From Burkholderia sp. Nafp2/4-1b (GTDB taxonomy: Bacteria > Pseudomonadota > Gammaproteobacteria > Burkholderiales > Burkholderiaceae): 64,000 bases of DNA. Shown piece after piece: positions 25,890 through 34,923 of this stretch (the first letter of the stretch is position 1; the number at the start of each line of letters is the position of its first letter). Made by a program: the position numbers and the translations under genes. The stretch covers positions 16,471 to 80,470 of the forward strand of contig NZ_ML058626.1 in NCBI RefSeq assembly GCF_003635165.1. Direction: 5' to 3'. Under the pieces are notes generated by a model. It searched no databases. It was not told the origin of the DNA and was given only the letters and a program-made list of their open reading frames with translations.

Positions 25890-25964
25890 ATGCAGTGGAC
25901 CACCCCGGCCTATACCGACCTGCGGTTCGGCTTCGAAATCACGATGTACATCGCCAACCGCTGA
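25890..25964 (+). CDS. pqqA: PQQ precursor peptide PqqA
   Basis: A 24-residue peptide, MQWTTPAYTDLRFGFEITMY followed by IANR. Glu16 and Tyr20 (E-I-T-M-Y) are the two residues cross-linked by PqqE and cut out to become PQQ. AGGAGA stands eight bases before the ATG. pqqB follows after a 63-base gap, and the site at 25807 is the likely promoter. Confidence 0.97.
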   Translation: MQWTTPAYTDLRFGFEITMYIANR

Positions 25965-26027
25965 CCGACCCGTGCAGTGCCGCCCGCGTCGACGGACACG
26001 ATGCGGGCGGCACCGGAGCATACGCAG

Positions 26028-26951
26028 ATGAAGATCAAGATACTTGGCTCGGGCGCCGGCGGCGGATTGCCGCAATGGAACTGCAACTGCGGCAACTGCC
26101 GTCGCGCGCGGGCCGGCACCGACGGCATCGTGCCGCGCACGCAATCGTCGATCGCGGTCAGTGGCGACGGCATCGACTGGGTGCTGGTGAACGCGTCGCC
26201 GGATATCCTCGCGCAACTGCGCGCCCACCCGGACCTGCAGCCGGCGCGCACGATCCGCGACAGCGCGATCGTCGCGGTCGTGCTGTGCGACGCACAGATC
26301 GATCACGTGACGGGGCTGCTGATGCTGCGCGAGCGCACGTCGCCGCTGCCGCTGTATGCGAGCGCACCGGTGCTCGACGATCTGTCGACGGGGCTGCCGC
26401 TCGTGCCGCTGCTCGGCCATTACTGCGGTGTCGACGTGCATCCGATCGTGCCCGGCGAACCGTTCGCGATCCCGGGCGCCAGCGGGATCCGCCTCACGGC
26501 CGTGCCGGTCGACAGCAAGCCGCCGCCTTATTCGCCGCGTCGTGCGGCAGGCGTGCCGGGCGATAACATCGCACTCCTGATCGAGGATGCAACGACCGGC
26601 CGGCAGGCGTTCTATGCGCCGGGGCTCGCCGACATCGACGACGGCGTGCGCGCCGCGATGTGCGACGCCGATCTCGTGCTGGTGGACGGCACGTTCTGGA
26701 CCGGTACTGAGATGATCGACCTCGGGCTGTCGTCGAAGCACGCGGTCGACATGGGCCATCTCGCGCAGTGCGGCGACGCGGCGCGGCCGGGGATGATCGA
26801 CCGGCTGCGCGCGTTGCCGGCGCGTACGCGCAAGGTTCTCACGCATATCAACAACACGAATCCGATTCTCGACCCCGGCTCCGCTCAGCGTGCGCAATTG
26901 CACGCGCACGGCATCGAGGTCGCCTACGACGGCATGCAATTCGAGGTTTGA
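26028..26951 (+). CDS. pqqB: PqqB, metallo-hydrolase-fold hydroxylase of PQQ synthesis
   Basis: A 307-residue protein starting MKIKILGSGAGGGLPQWNCN, the standard PqqB N-terminus, with the C-N-C-G-N-C zinc-type cysteines. PqqB has a metallo-beta-lactamase fold and is thought to hydroxylate the excised Glu-Tyr intermediate. Typical stretches are SIAVSGDGIDWVLVNASPDI, DAQIDHVTGLLMLRE, GTFWTGTEMI and HINNTNPIL. The start at 26028 was preferred over the Met at 25977 because the family begins MKI. pqqC begins two bases after its stop. Confidence 0.95.
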   Translation: MKIKILGSGAGGGLPQWNCNCGNCRRARAGTDGIVPRTQSSIAVSGDGIDWVLVNASPDILAQLRAHPDLQPARTIRDSAIVAVVLCDAQIDHVTGLLMLRERTSPLPLYASAPVLDDLSTGLPLVPLLGHYCGVDVHPIVPGEPFAIPGASGIRLTAVPVDSKPPPYSPRRAAGVPGDNIALLIEDATTGRQAFYAPGLADIDDGVRAAMCDADLVLVDGTFWTGTEMIDLGLSSKHAVDMGHLAQCGDAARPGMIDRLRALPARTRKVLTHINNTNPILDPGSAQRAQLHAHGIEVAYDGMQFEV

Positions 26952-26953
26952 CC

Positions 26954-27673
26954 ATGAACGCACCGATTCCCGCCGCGGCGCTGCACGTGACACCGTGGAG
27001 TGCGCAGGAGTTCGAGGCGCGCTTGCGCGCGCTCGAATCGCGCTACCACATTCATCATCCGTTCAACCGGCGCCTGAATGCCGGCGCGTGCTCGCGGGCG
27101 CAGATCCGCGGCTGGGTCGCGAACCGTTTCTACTACCAGATCAGCATTCCGCTGAAAGACGCGGCGATCCTGTCCAATTGCCCGGATCGCGATACGCGCC
27201 GGCTGTGGGTCGAACGCATTCTCGACCACGACGGTCACGGCGACCAGGCCGGCGGGATCGAGGCGTGGGCGCGGCTCGGCGAGGCGGTCGGCATCGATCG
27301 CGAGGAACTGTGGTCGCTCGCGCACGTGCTGCCCGGCGTGCGCTTCGCGGTCGACGCGTACGTCAATTTCGCGCGGCATGCGCCATGGCAGGAAGCCGTG
27401 TGCTCGTCGCTGACCGAGATGTTCGCACCGCAGATCCATCTCGACCGGCTCGCCGGCTGGCCGTCCCACTATCCGTGGATCGACGCGGACGGGCTGCAGT
27501 ACTTCCGCAGCCGCGTGCCGCTCGCGCAGCGCGACGTCGAGCACGGGCTCGCGGTGACGTTGCATCATTTCACGACACCGGACGCGCAACGGCGCGCGCT
27601 CGACATCCTGTCGTTCAAGCTGGATGTGCTGTGGTCGATCCTCGATGCGATTGAAAAGGCGTATCCCGCATGA
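26954..27673 (+). CDS. pqqC: PqqC, pyrroloquinoline-quinone synthase
   Basis: A 239-residue cofactorless oxidase that catalyses the last ring closure and oxidation to PQQ. Family marks are YHIHHPFNRRLNAGACSRAQ, WVANRFYYQISIPLKDAAIL, ERILDHDGHGDQAGGIEAW and SLTEMFAPQIH. Length is close to the usual 250. The start at 26954 follows the pqqB stop by two bases, and the last four bases overlap pqqD (ATGA), indicating translational coupling. Confidence 0.96.
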   Translation: MNAPIPAAALHVTPWSAQEFEARLRALESRYHIHHPFNRRLNAGACSRAQIRGWVANRFYYQISIPLKDAAILSNCPDRDTRRLWVERILDHDGHGDQAGGIEAWARLGEAVGIDREELWSLAHVLPGVRFAVDAYVNFARHAPWQEAVCSSLTEMFAPQIHLDRLAGWPSHYPWIDADGLQYFRSRVPLAQRDVEHGLAVTLHHFTTPDAQRRALDILSFKLDVLWSILDAIEKAYPA

Positions 27674-27951
27674 ACACCAACGACGCCGTCAGCGGCGTGC
27701 CGCTGCGCCCCTCGCTGAAGGGCATGTACCGCCTGCAGTGGGAGGCGGCCCAGGATGCCTACGTGCTCCTCTATCCGGAAGGGATGGTCCGGCTCAATCC
27801 GAGCGCCGGCGAAATCCTCGCGCGCTGCGACGGCACGCGCGAGCTCGACGACATCATCGACGAACTCGAGCGGCTGTTCAGCACGTCGGACCTTGCGTCG
27901 GACGTCTACCGCTTCCTCGATCATGCGCGACTGCGCGGGTGGCTCGACTGA
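27670..27951 (+). CDS. pqqD: PqqD, peptide chaperone for PqqA
   Basis: A 93-residue RiPP recognition protein (RRE fold) that binds PqqA and presents it to PqqE. The sequence has the usual segments MYRLQWEAAQDAYVLLYPEG, VRLNPSAGEILARCDGTREL and the C-terminal helix ending LRGWLD. It overlaps pqqC by four bases and stops one base before the pqqE start, so the three are tightly coupled. It is a separate protein here, not fused to PqqC or PqqE as in some bacteria. Confidence 0.95.
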   Translation: MNTNDAVSGVPLRPSLKGMYRLQWEAAQDAYVLLYPEGMVRLNPSAGEILARCDGTRELDDIIDELERLFSTSDLASDVYRFLDHARLRGWLD

Positions 27952-27952
27952 C

Positions 27953-29077
27953 ATGGACATGACCCAGCCTTCGAACCGGCCGTCCGCGCCCTTGTGGCTG
28001 CTCGCCGAGCTCACGTACCGGTGCCCGCTGCACTGCGCGTTCTGCTACAACCCGGTCGACTTCGCGACGCACGGCGCCGAGCTCGACACCGACGCGTGGC
28101 GCACGGTGATCAGCGATGCCCGCGCGCTCGGCGCCGCGCAGATCGGCTTTTCCGGCGGCGAGCCGCTGCAGCGCGGCGATCTCGAAGTGCTGGTCGAGCA
28201 TGCGCGCTCGCTCGGCTTCTACACCAACCTGATCACGTCGGGCGTCGGACTGAATGCCGCGCGCATCGACCGGTTGAAGGCGGCCGGGCTCGATCATATC
28301 CAGCTGTCGCTGCAGGACTCGACGCGCGAGCTGAACGATTTCCTGACCAGCACGCGAACCTTCGACCTGAAGCACGGCGTCGGACGGTTGATCAAGTCGC
28401 ACGGCTATCCGATGGTGTTGAACTGCGTGCTGCATCGATACAACCTGCCGCATGTCGGGCAGATCATCGAAATGGCGCTCGATCTGGGCGCGGATTTTCT
28501 CGAACTCGCGAACACGCAGTACTACGGCTGGGCGATGCTGAATCGCGACCAGTTGATGCCGACCGCCGAACAGCTGCGCGAGGCGGAGGAAACGGTCAAC
28601 CGCTACCGGAAGCTCGTCGGCGAACGATGCAAGATCCTGTTCGTCGTGCCGGACTACTTCGAACAGCGGCCGAAAGCCTGCATGAACGGGTGGGGCTCGG
28701 TGTTCCTCGGCGTTGCACCGGACGGCACCGCGCTGCCGTGCCATGCCGCGCGCTCGTTGCCGGGCCTCGCGCTGCCGAACGTGCGCGACCGCTCGTTGAA
28801 GGACATCTGGTACGACAGCGACGCGTTCAACGCATTTCGTGGCGAAGGCTGGATGCGCGACCCGTGCCGGACCTGCGACGAACGCCACTCGGATCATGGC
28901 GGATGCCGGTGCCAGGCATACATGCTCGCCGGCGATCCGGCGGAGGCCGATCCGGTCTGCGCGAAGTCCGCGCATCATGGGCGCGTCGAACACGCGGTTC
29001 AGTTCGCGCGGCGGGTGGAGCGGCAAGACGAGCAGCCGCTGATCTTTCGCAGCGTGGTCAATTCGATCGGGCGTTGA
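27953..29077 (+). CDS. pqqE: PqqE, radical SAM enzyme of PQQ synthesis
   Basis: A 374-residue radical SAM enzyme that cross-links Glu and Tyr of PqqA. The cluster motif is C24-PLH-C28-AF-C31, followed by FSGGEPLQRGDLEVL. The C-terminal SPASM region has cysteines in PCHAARSLPG, DPCRTCDERHSDHGGCRCQA and ADPVCAKSAHH for auxiliary clusters. The start MDMTQPSNRP at 27953 lies directly after pqqD; a second in-frame ATG sits six bases on. No pqqF or pqqG follows, so processing of PqqA must use a protease encoded elsewhere. Confidence 0.96.
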   Translation: MDMTQPSNRPSAPLWLLAELTYRCPLHCAFCYNPVDFATHGAELDTDAWRTVISDARALGAAQIGFSGGEPLQRGDLEVLVEHARSLGFYTNLITSGVGLNAARIDRLKAAGLDHIQLSLQDSTRELNDFLTSTRTFDLKHGVGRLIKSHGYPMVLNCVLHRYNLPHVGQIIEMALDLGADFLELANTQYYGWAMLNRDQLMPTAEQLREAEETVNRYRKLVGERCKILFVVPDYFEQRPKACMNGWGSVFLGVAPDGTALPCHAARSLPGLALPNVRDRSLKDIWYDSDAFNAFRGEGWMRDPCRTCDERHSDHGGCRCQAYMLAGDPAEADPVCAKSAHHGRVEHAVQFARRVERQDEQPLIFRSVVNSIGR

Positions 29078-30142
29078 GCGGTGCATGCTGTCGGCTGACC
29101 CGAACGTTCATTATTAAAACGACTGTTTGATCCACCTGGCGTATCGCGCATACCGCCGTCACGCGGTTTCCCACTCGACCGAAGCACAGCGGTCATGAAA
29201 ACGATTCGATCCGGATGCGATTCTCCTCGCGTGTGCGCGGGACGAGTCTCGATATGACGAACACGTGCCGACACGTCTCCCGGGTTACAGAGGATTAGTG
29301 CGCCGCACGCGTCCCGAGTAATCCGGAGTAATGCCCGGTAATCCCGTGTATTCGTTCGCGGGTAAGTCAGCTTCGGTGATAACGTTTGCGCCTTACCATA
29401 TCGGAAGTTCGACGATGACGCCGGTATTGCATTGTCGATACGAAACGACACATTTCCCGAATTTTCATTAACGTCCGGCCGAAATCGCCGTACCGGACCT
29501 CTGCACGAAATTGAAGCGTGTACGATGCAAATGCGGCATCACCGATTTGCATTCAGCGGTTCCCGGAGCGGACCCGCTCAATCCCGTCGACCGCCGCCCG
29601 CGTAACGTTTAAAGCCGGTGCGCCCGGCTTCGACGCAAACATACCGCCGGAATGACGATCAATCGACGTGGTGGCCCGATCCGCGCCGGACGGCGCGCGG
29701 GCGCGTGCCGCCGCGCACGTCGTTTCACCGGCCCGCTTCAAACAACCTGAGCGGAATTCGACCATGCACGACTGAAACGAAACACGGCAGTCTCGACGTA
29801 TCGTTGTCGCGATACCGTCCCTTCGTCCGTTCCGGCAGTGCCAGCCGGAATAGGTGATTCATTCAATCGGCTTCGGCTTCTCGTCACTCATCCGGGAGAG
29901 AAGCCGTCCGCTATATCCCGATTCAAATCGCGGGGTGTTGACACACGTCAATTTTTGGAAATTCGGACGATCGGTTTGCAGCGGAATGTGACGAATCTCA
30001 TTAAATAGGGTCGCACCATCGGCTTGATTGATTCCGACAACAACACGGCAAAAACAGACATTGGGAAATCGGCGGGCAAGGGTCACCCCTATGATGCGGC
30101 GCAGAAAACAACAAATGTAAAAAATTGTTAAAGGGCCGCAAG
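29078..30142. other. long gene-free region between pqqE and the regulator
   Basis: About 1.06 kb, less GC-rich than the genes beside it. No convincing gene, RNA or terminator was found. A perfect inverted repeat, TTGAC-ACAC-GTCAA, lies at 29938-29951, some 190 bases before the regulator start and could be an operator. Confidence 0.4.
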
Positions 30143-31210
30143 ATGCAAACAGTGTCGAATCATTCATCGACGGGGATAAGCGTGAATCGTGGGAGAAGCG
30201 CCGGCAACGGGCATCAACGAGCAAGCGTAATCGTACTGTTGCTCGAGGGTTTCTCCATCATGCAGATGGGCAAACTGGCCGCTGTTTTCGAACTCGCGAA
30301 TGAGCTCGGAAGGGCGAATACCGCATTTACCGATCGTTATGAGTTGCGGTTGTATTCCGTGCATGGCGGCCCGGTCCGTTCGCCTTCGGGCGTCGGCATC
30401 TGGACGGAAGCGGCGCGTACGCTCGAAGCCAGCACGGTGCACGCGATGTTCGTGTTGAGCGGTCAGGACGGAGTCGACGCGCTCGATGAGCAGTTGATCG
30501 GTTGGCTCAGGCATGCGCACCAGCGCGCGCGCGTCGTGCGCGGCAGCCAGGGCGGCCGCAAATTGCTGACGCAGATTCATCTGCCGCAGAAGGAGGTCGA
30601 TACGGCCGCGACGGTCGCGGACGGCGGCGCGTCGCCCGCCGGGCGTGACGATGGCGACCCGGCGGCCGCAGACGAAGACGACGGGCCGTTCTCCGACGCA
30701 TTGTCGATTGTCCGCGTGGACATGGGCTACGAAATCGCGCAGGAAATCGTGATGTGCATGGTGTCCGGCGCGAACCGCAAGCTGACCGACGTGTTGTTCG
30801 GTGCGCGGGTCGCGCGTGCGAGCACGTTGATCCGGATGGCCGCCCATCATCTGCGCGTGAACAGCGAGAACCGGATTTCGATTGCCGACGCGGCGCAGGC
30901 CGCCGCGATGAGCGAGCGCAATTTCCTGCGGCGTTTCAAGAACGAGATCGGCGTCACGCCTACCGAGTTCGTGTTGAGGATCCGCCTTGAGAAGGCGTGT
31001 CGCATGCTGATCGAAACCGATCTGCCGGCCGACAAGGTGGCGCGACGTACCGGCCTCGGCAGCGGCGACCGGATGGCCAAACTCTTTCGCCAGCACTTGC
31101 AGACGTCGCCGACCGAGTATCGCGCGGCTGCACGCAAGGGCGGCGACGCGTCGACGGACATGCTCTACGCATCGGATCTCGGCGACTGGGTGAACGGCGC
31201 AGCATCGTAG
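30143..31210 (+). CDS. GlxA-type transcriptional regulator (DJ-1/PfpI-like plus AraC HTH)
   Basis: A 355-residue regulator. The N-terminal half (about 30-230) has the class I glutamine-amidotransferase-like fold of GlxA regulators (ASVIVLLLEGFSIMQMGKLA; HAMFVLSGQDGVDALDEQLI). The C-terminal half (about 240-340) is an AraC/XylS double helix-turn-helix (SIADAAQAAAMSERNFLRRF; GVTPTEFVLRIRLEKACRML). An acidic insert (GRDDGDPAAADEDDGPFSD) separates them. A TTG at 30125 is an alternative start; I chose the ATG at 30143. It is the first gene before the polysaccharide locus and reads the same way, so it is a likely regulator of that locus, though no direct evidence is seen. Confidence 0.85.
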   Translation: MQTVSNHSSTGISVNRGRSAGNGHQRASVIVLLLEGFSIMQMGKLAAVFELANELGRANTAFTDRYELRLYSVHGGPVRSPSGVGIWTEAARTLEASTVHAMFVLSGQDGVDALDEQLIGWLRHAHQRARVVRGSQGGRKLLTQIHLPQKEVDTAATVADGGASPAGRDDGDPAAADEDDGPFSDALSIVRVDMGYEIAQEIVMCMVSGANRKLTDVLFGARVARASTLIRMAAHHLRVNSENRISIADAAQAAAMSERNFLRRFKNEIGVTPTEFVLRIRLEKACRMLIETDLPADKVARRTGLGSGDRMAKLFRQHLQTSPTEYRAAARKGGDASTDMLYASDLGDWVNGAAS

Positions 31211-31465
31211 ACGGACAATTGAGATTCGCGCGCCGCGATCATCCGACGTCCGGCGTGACATTCACTAAATTGCATTGCGCGAATCCAGATCAATATCCCG
31301 ATATTAGTGCTTCGTCGGAATGACCATATCGTTATTCGGGAATCGACGGCGCCGGATATAAGTCGTTTTTCATGCGACGAAGGCGGATTCGGCCACAATC
31401 GCGGCGCGGTCCGACACCGGCCGCTCACAACACCTTTCCACCGATTAAGTTATCGACTGGCCTTT

Positions 31466-31493
31466 CGAGGAGGCGGCACCCCGGCACTCCTCG
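31466..31493 (+). terminator. stem-loop 1 in the leader, terminator-like
   Basis: CGAGGAG (31466-31472) and CTCCTCG (31487-31493) form a perfect 7-pair stem with a 14-base loop, followed by GAATTTT. Confidence 0.45.
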
Positions 31494-31500
31494 GAATTTT

Positions 31501-31539
31501 GCCTGCCGTGTCGCCGTGAGCGCACTGTGCAGGCCTTTT
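31501..31539 (+). terminator. stem-loop 2 in the leader, terminator-like with T tract
   Basis: GCCTGC (31501-31506) pairs with GCAGGC (31529-31534). GTG/CAC can pair inside it, and the stem is followed directly by CTTTTT. This is the best Rho-independent terminator candidate between the regulator and the first polysaccharide gene. Confidence 0.5.
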
Positions 31540-31547
31540 TATTCGAT

Positions 31548-31587
31548 GAGCGAGCATCCGGCCGGTGGATGCGCCCGATGCTCGCTC
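31548..31587 (+). promoter_or_regulatory. stem-loop 3 in the leader
   Basis: GAGCGAGCATC (31548-31558) and GATGCTCGCTC (31577-31587) are perfect 11-base inverted arms with an 18-base loop and no T tract after them. It could be an RNA control element or a protein-binding palindrome. Confidence 0.45.
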
Positions 31588-31987
31588 GCAGGTCTAGACG
31601 GCGCCAGGCGAAGCGCGTGCCGCTCGAAGTGCACGCAATAGCAGGTGCGGAAAATCGCAATTCAACGATGCAACCGCGCGTCGTCCGTGTGAATGAAATG
31701 CGGGCACGAATCGTTGTGCATGCACGTTATCCGTGCATTGAACATGTATCGCTCTATTCGTGAAATCGATCGAATAATTCGCACGCGATATCGGCCTTGA
31801 TGTGTTCCGCCATCAACAAGGCGAATTCGGACGCGAGAGATAAAAGCGCGAGTCGCGCCGAATATGATGCACTGCGGAAACGTTGAAGCAACGGTATCTC
31901 AACGAGCGCGCCGCGTGACGCGCGCATCGGCCTGACGCACGCTGCACCGTGAACGAATGTTGGACGATGAATTAGGAGTTCATATCA

Positions 31988-33049
31988 ATGAATTCGTTGA
32001 TCAATCGAGCGACCGATATCGGGCTGATCGTGCTGGGCGCGTTCATTCCCGCATTGATCGGTGCCACCGGCGGTGCGCGCGGGACGCTGTTCGACGGTGC
32101 GCTCGTCGCCTTTGCCGCCGCGCTGGCGCTGTCGGTGTTTCCCGCCTGCGGGATCTACGAAGCGGCGCGTACGCGCTCGGCGCTGCACGTGCTCGGCCGC
32201 ACGGTACTCGCGTGGATCGTCGTGCAGGGCATGAGCACCGCGCTGCTGTACGTGCTGCATCGCGCACATGTGCTGTCGAGCGAGTGGTTCGTGTACTGGA
32301 CGCTCGCGAGCGGGATCGGCCTGATCGCGTTTCGCGCGCTGACGCTCGCGATCTTCGGGATGATCGAGCGGGCGGGTGGCCAGGTGCGTGCGGCGGCGAT
32401 CGCGCACGCGGACTTGCGCGGCCACCGCACGATCGGCCGCGTCAAGCGGATGGTCAAGCGCAGCTTCGACCTGGTCGGCGCGTCGATGCTGCTCGTCGTG
32501 CTGGCCCCGGTACTGCTGGGCATCGCATGGACCGTGCGGCGCGACGGCGGCCCCGCAATCTTTGGACACGAGCGCGTCGGGCAAAACGGACGGCGGTTCA
32601 AGTGCCTGAAATTCCGCTCGATGGTGACGAACGCCGATGCGGTGCTCAAGGCACTGCTGGAGCGCGATGCCGACGCCCGTGCGGAATGGGATCGCGAATT
32701 CAAGCTGAAGCACGACGTGCGGATCACGCCGATCGGCCGCCTGCTCCGCAAGACGAGCCTCGACGAGCTGCCGCAGCTGCTGAACGTGCTGAAGGGCGAC
32801 ATGAGCCTGGTCGGGCCGCGTCCGATCGTCGAGGCCGAGCTCGAACGCTACGGCACGGACGTGCGCTACTACCTGATGGCGAAGCCCGGCATGACGGGAC
32901 TGTGGCAAGTCAGCGGTCGCAACGATACCGATTATTCGACGCGCGTGTCGCTCGACGTGTCCTACGTGCGCGAATGGTCGCTGCGTCGCGACATCGGCAT
33001 CCTGTTCCGCACGATCAACGTGGTGGTGCGCGGTTCGGGCGCGTATTAG
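31988..33049 (+). CDS. undecaprenyl-phosphate sugar phosphotransferase (initiating transferase)
   Basis: A 353-residue membrane enzyme that transfers a sugar-1-phosphate to undecaprenyl phosphate, the first step of repeat-unit assembly. Four N-terminal helices (to about 125) precede the helix and catalytic domain of the bacterial sugar transferase family: VKRSFDLVGASMLLVVLAP, FGHERVGQNGRRFKCLKFRS, LRKTSLDELPQLLNVLKGDM, SLVGPRPIVEAELERYG and KPGMTGLWQVSGRN. It is about 110 residues shorter than WbaP-type enzymes because the cytoplasmic domain normally between helices 4 and 5 is reduced to some 20 residues. The sugar is not readable; glucose or galactose is usual. Confidence 0.9.
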   Translation: MNSLINRATDIGLIVLGAFIPALIGATGGARGTLFDGALVAFAAALALSVFPACGIYEAARTRSALHVLGRTVLAWIVVQGMSTALLYVLHRAHVLSSEWFVYWTLASGIGLIAFRALTLAIFGMIERAGGQVRAAAIAHADLRGHRTIGRVKRMVKRSFDLVGASMLLVVLAPVLLGIAWTVRRDGGPAIFGHERVGQNGRRFKCLKFRSMVTNADAVLKALLERDADARAEWDREFKLKHDVRITPIGRLLRKTSLDELPQLLNVLKGDMSLVGPRPIVEAELERYGTDVRYYLMAKPGMTGLWQVSGRNDTDYSTRVSLDVSYVREWSLRRDIGILFRTINVVVRGSGAY

Positions 33050-33263
33050 CACGCTGTCGCGCGCACTGCCGCATCGCAGGATGCGCGGCGACAGCGCGTG
33101 ACGGCAGCAGGCAACGCGGGATTGAGCAGCGAGCAGTGGCAGCAAGCAGTGGCAACAAGCAGTGGCAGCAAGCAGATCCGGTCTCGACAGGGGTGCTGTA
33201 CTCGCGGTCGCGACGACGCGGGGCGACCGGCGCAATTTCAAATTAAAAAAGTGCGAGGTTGTA

Positions 33264-34439
33264 ATGCAGAGGTTGCGTCAAATGGAGTCGGCGCGCGCGG
33301 GCGTGCCGCGTCGACCATCGCGTGTCGGTTCGCTCGTGATGATCCTGCCGCTGTGTGCGTTGCTGGGCGCGTGCGGTATCGCGCCGGGCATGCGCATGCA
33401 GCAGCCGGCGTCGATTCCGCTGCAAAGCGGCGCCACGCCGGCCGAGAGTGCCGACCTGCCGGTGCCGGTCACGAACATCGACCTGGCGCTGATCCGGCAC
33501 ATGCGCGACAGCGAGCGCAGCACGCGTGGCGAACCGCGCGACATCGTCGCGTCGCCGGACGTGTACACCATCGGCCGCGGCGATGTGCTGCAGATCACCG
33601 TCTGGGACCACCCCGAACTTGCGGCGGCGCTCGGCGCGCCGGCTCAGGCTGCGCCGCGCGCGGCCGACGCGCCGCCGGGCTTCGTCGTCGATCAGGACGG
33701 CACGCTGCAGTTCCCGTTCGCGGGTCGCCTGCCGGTGGCCGGGCTGACGGCCGAGCAGGTACAGACGCAGCTCGCGCGTCGCCTCGACAAGACGTTCAGG
33801 AATCCGCAAGTCACGGTGCGCATCGCGTCGTTCCGCGCGAAGCAGGTGTATATCGAGGGCGAGGTGCATACGCCTGGCTCGCAGTCCGTGAACGACATTC
33901 CGATGACGCTGTACGACGCGATCGGGCGGGCCGGCGGCTTTGCGGCGTCGGCCGACCAGAGCCGCATCGTGCTGGTGCGCGACGGCGTCGAACGCCGGAT
34001 CGACCTGACCGAGATGGCCGAGCAGGGGCGCAATCCGTCGAAGATCGTGCTGCGCGACGGCGATCTCGTGCGCGTGCTGCCGCGCGACGAGAGCGGCGTG
34101 TTCGTGATGGGCGAGGTCAACAAGCCCGTGACGGCGCTGCCGATGCGCAACGGCCGGCTGACGCTGAGCGAGGCGATCGCGCAGGCCGGCAGCCTGAACG
34201 CCAACACGGCCGATGCCGCGCAGCTCTACGTGGTGCGCGGGATGCAGGATGCGCAGCCGCAGGTGTATCACCTCGATGCGCGCTCGCCGGTCGCGATGGT
34301 GCTGGCGAATCAGTTCCAGCTGAAACCGAAGGACGTCGTGTATGTCGACGGCAACGGGCTCGTCCGCTTCAGCCGCGTGCTCAGCCTGTTGCTGCCGGCC
34401 ATCAACGCCGGCCTCACCGCGGCGATCGCGACCAAATGA
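33264..34439 (+). CDS. wza: Wza-like polysaccharide export lipoprotein
   Basis: A 391-residue outer membrane export channel. The lipobox LGACG near residue 36 sets a lipidated N-terminus. Next come the polysaccharide export domain (YTIGRGDVLQITVWDHPEL; DGTLQFPFAGRLPVAGLT; NPQVTVRIASFRAKQVYIEG) and SLBB repeats (GSQSVNDIPMTLYDAIGRAG; FVMGEVNKPVTALPM). The C-terminal amphipathic helix LVRFSRVLSLLLPAINAG forms the outer membrane pore in this family. The ATG at 33264 follows GAGG. It overlaps the next gene by four bases (ATGA) if that gene starts at 34436. Works with the Wzc-like protein encoded two genes on. Confidence 0.92.
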   Translation: MQRLRQMESARAGVPRRPSRVGSLVMILPLCALLGACGIAPGMRMQQPASIPLQSGATPAESADLPVPVTNIDLALIRHMRDSERSTRGEPRDIVASPDVYTIGRGDVLQITVWDHPELAAALGAPAQAAPRAADAPPGFVVDQDGTLQFPFAGRLPVAGLTAEQVQTQLARRLDKTFRNPQVTVRIASFRAKQVYIEGEVHTPGSQSVNDIPMTLYDAIGRAGGFAASADQSRIVLVRDGVERRIDLTEMAEQGRNPSKIVLRDGDLVRVLPRDESGVFVMGEVNKPVTALPMRNGRLTLSEAIAQAGSLNANTADAAQLYVVRGMQDAQPQVYHLDARSPVAMVLANQFQLKPKDVVYVDGNGLVRFSRVLSLLLPAINAGLTAAIATK

Positions 34440-34870
34440 TGGAATCCATCCTGATCGTCTGCGAGGGCAACATCTGCCGCAGTCCGATGGCCGAGGCGAT
34501 GCTGCGTCAGGCCATGCCCGGGCGTCGCGTCGCGTCCGCGGGCCTGAACGCGCTGGTCGGCATGCCGGCCGCGCCGTATGCGCAGGAGGTGATGCGGATG
34601 CGCGGCTTCGACGTGTCGACGCATCGCGCGCAGCAGATCGGCCGCTCGCTGTGTATCGACGCCGACGTGATCCTCGTGATGGACCGTCGCCAGCGCACGT
34701 CGCTCGAGAACCAGTTCCCGTTCGTGCGGGGACGCGTGTTCCGTCTCGGCGAGTACACGGATTTCGACGTGCACGACCCTTACCGGCAGCCCAGATTCGT
34801 GTTCGAACGCTGTGCGCGACTGATCGAGCTCGGCGTGTCCGAGTGGTCGAAGCGCCTGCGTATCGTCTGA
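34436..34870 (+). CDS. low-molecular-weight protein-tyrosine phosphatase (Wzb-like)
   Basis: A 144-residue phosphatase with the P-loop C9-EGNIC-R15-SP and the acid loop DVHDPYRQP. In Wza/Wzb/Wzc systems it dephosphorylates the tyrosine-rich tail of Wzc and so controls chain length and assembly. It starts inside the stop of the wza-like gene (ATG at 34436 or 34439). The Wzc-like gene follows after 53 bases. It is cytoplasmic and of normal family length. Confidence 0.92.
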   Translation: MMESILIVCEGNICRSPMAEAMLRQAMPGRRVASAGLNALVGMPAAPYAQEVMRMRGFDVSTHRAQQIGRSLCIDADVILVMDRRQRTSLENQFPFVRGRVFRLGEYTDFDVHDPYRQPRFVFERCARLIELGVSEWSKRLRIV

Positions 34871-34923
34871 CGCGGCCACAGGTCGATGTCCCACTGGAAC
34901 CCAATACGCCTCCCATCGTTGCC

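Larger units (their letters stand above)
31211..31987. other. untranslated leader region of the polysaccharide locus
   Basis: About 780 bases without a credible gene. It contains three consecutive stem-loops (31466-31587), listed separately. The following 400 bases are richer in A and T up to the first gene, where the promoter may lie. Confidence 0.5.

Noticed and set aside
31527..31763. 78-codon frame in the polysaccharide leader
   Set aside because: It covers the third stem-loop, has no convincing ribosome binding site and no family resemblance.
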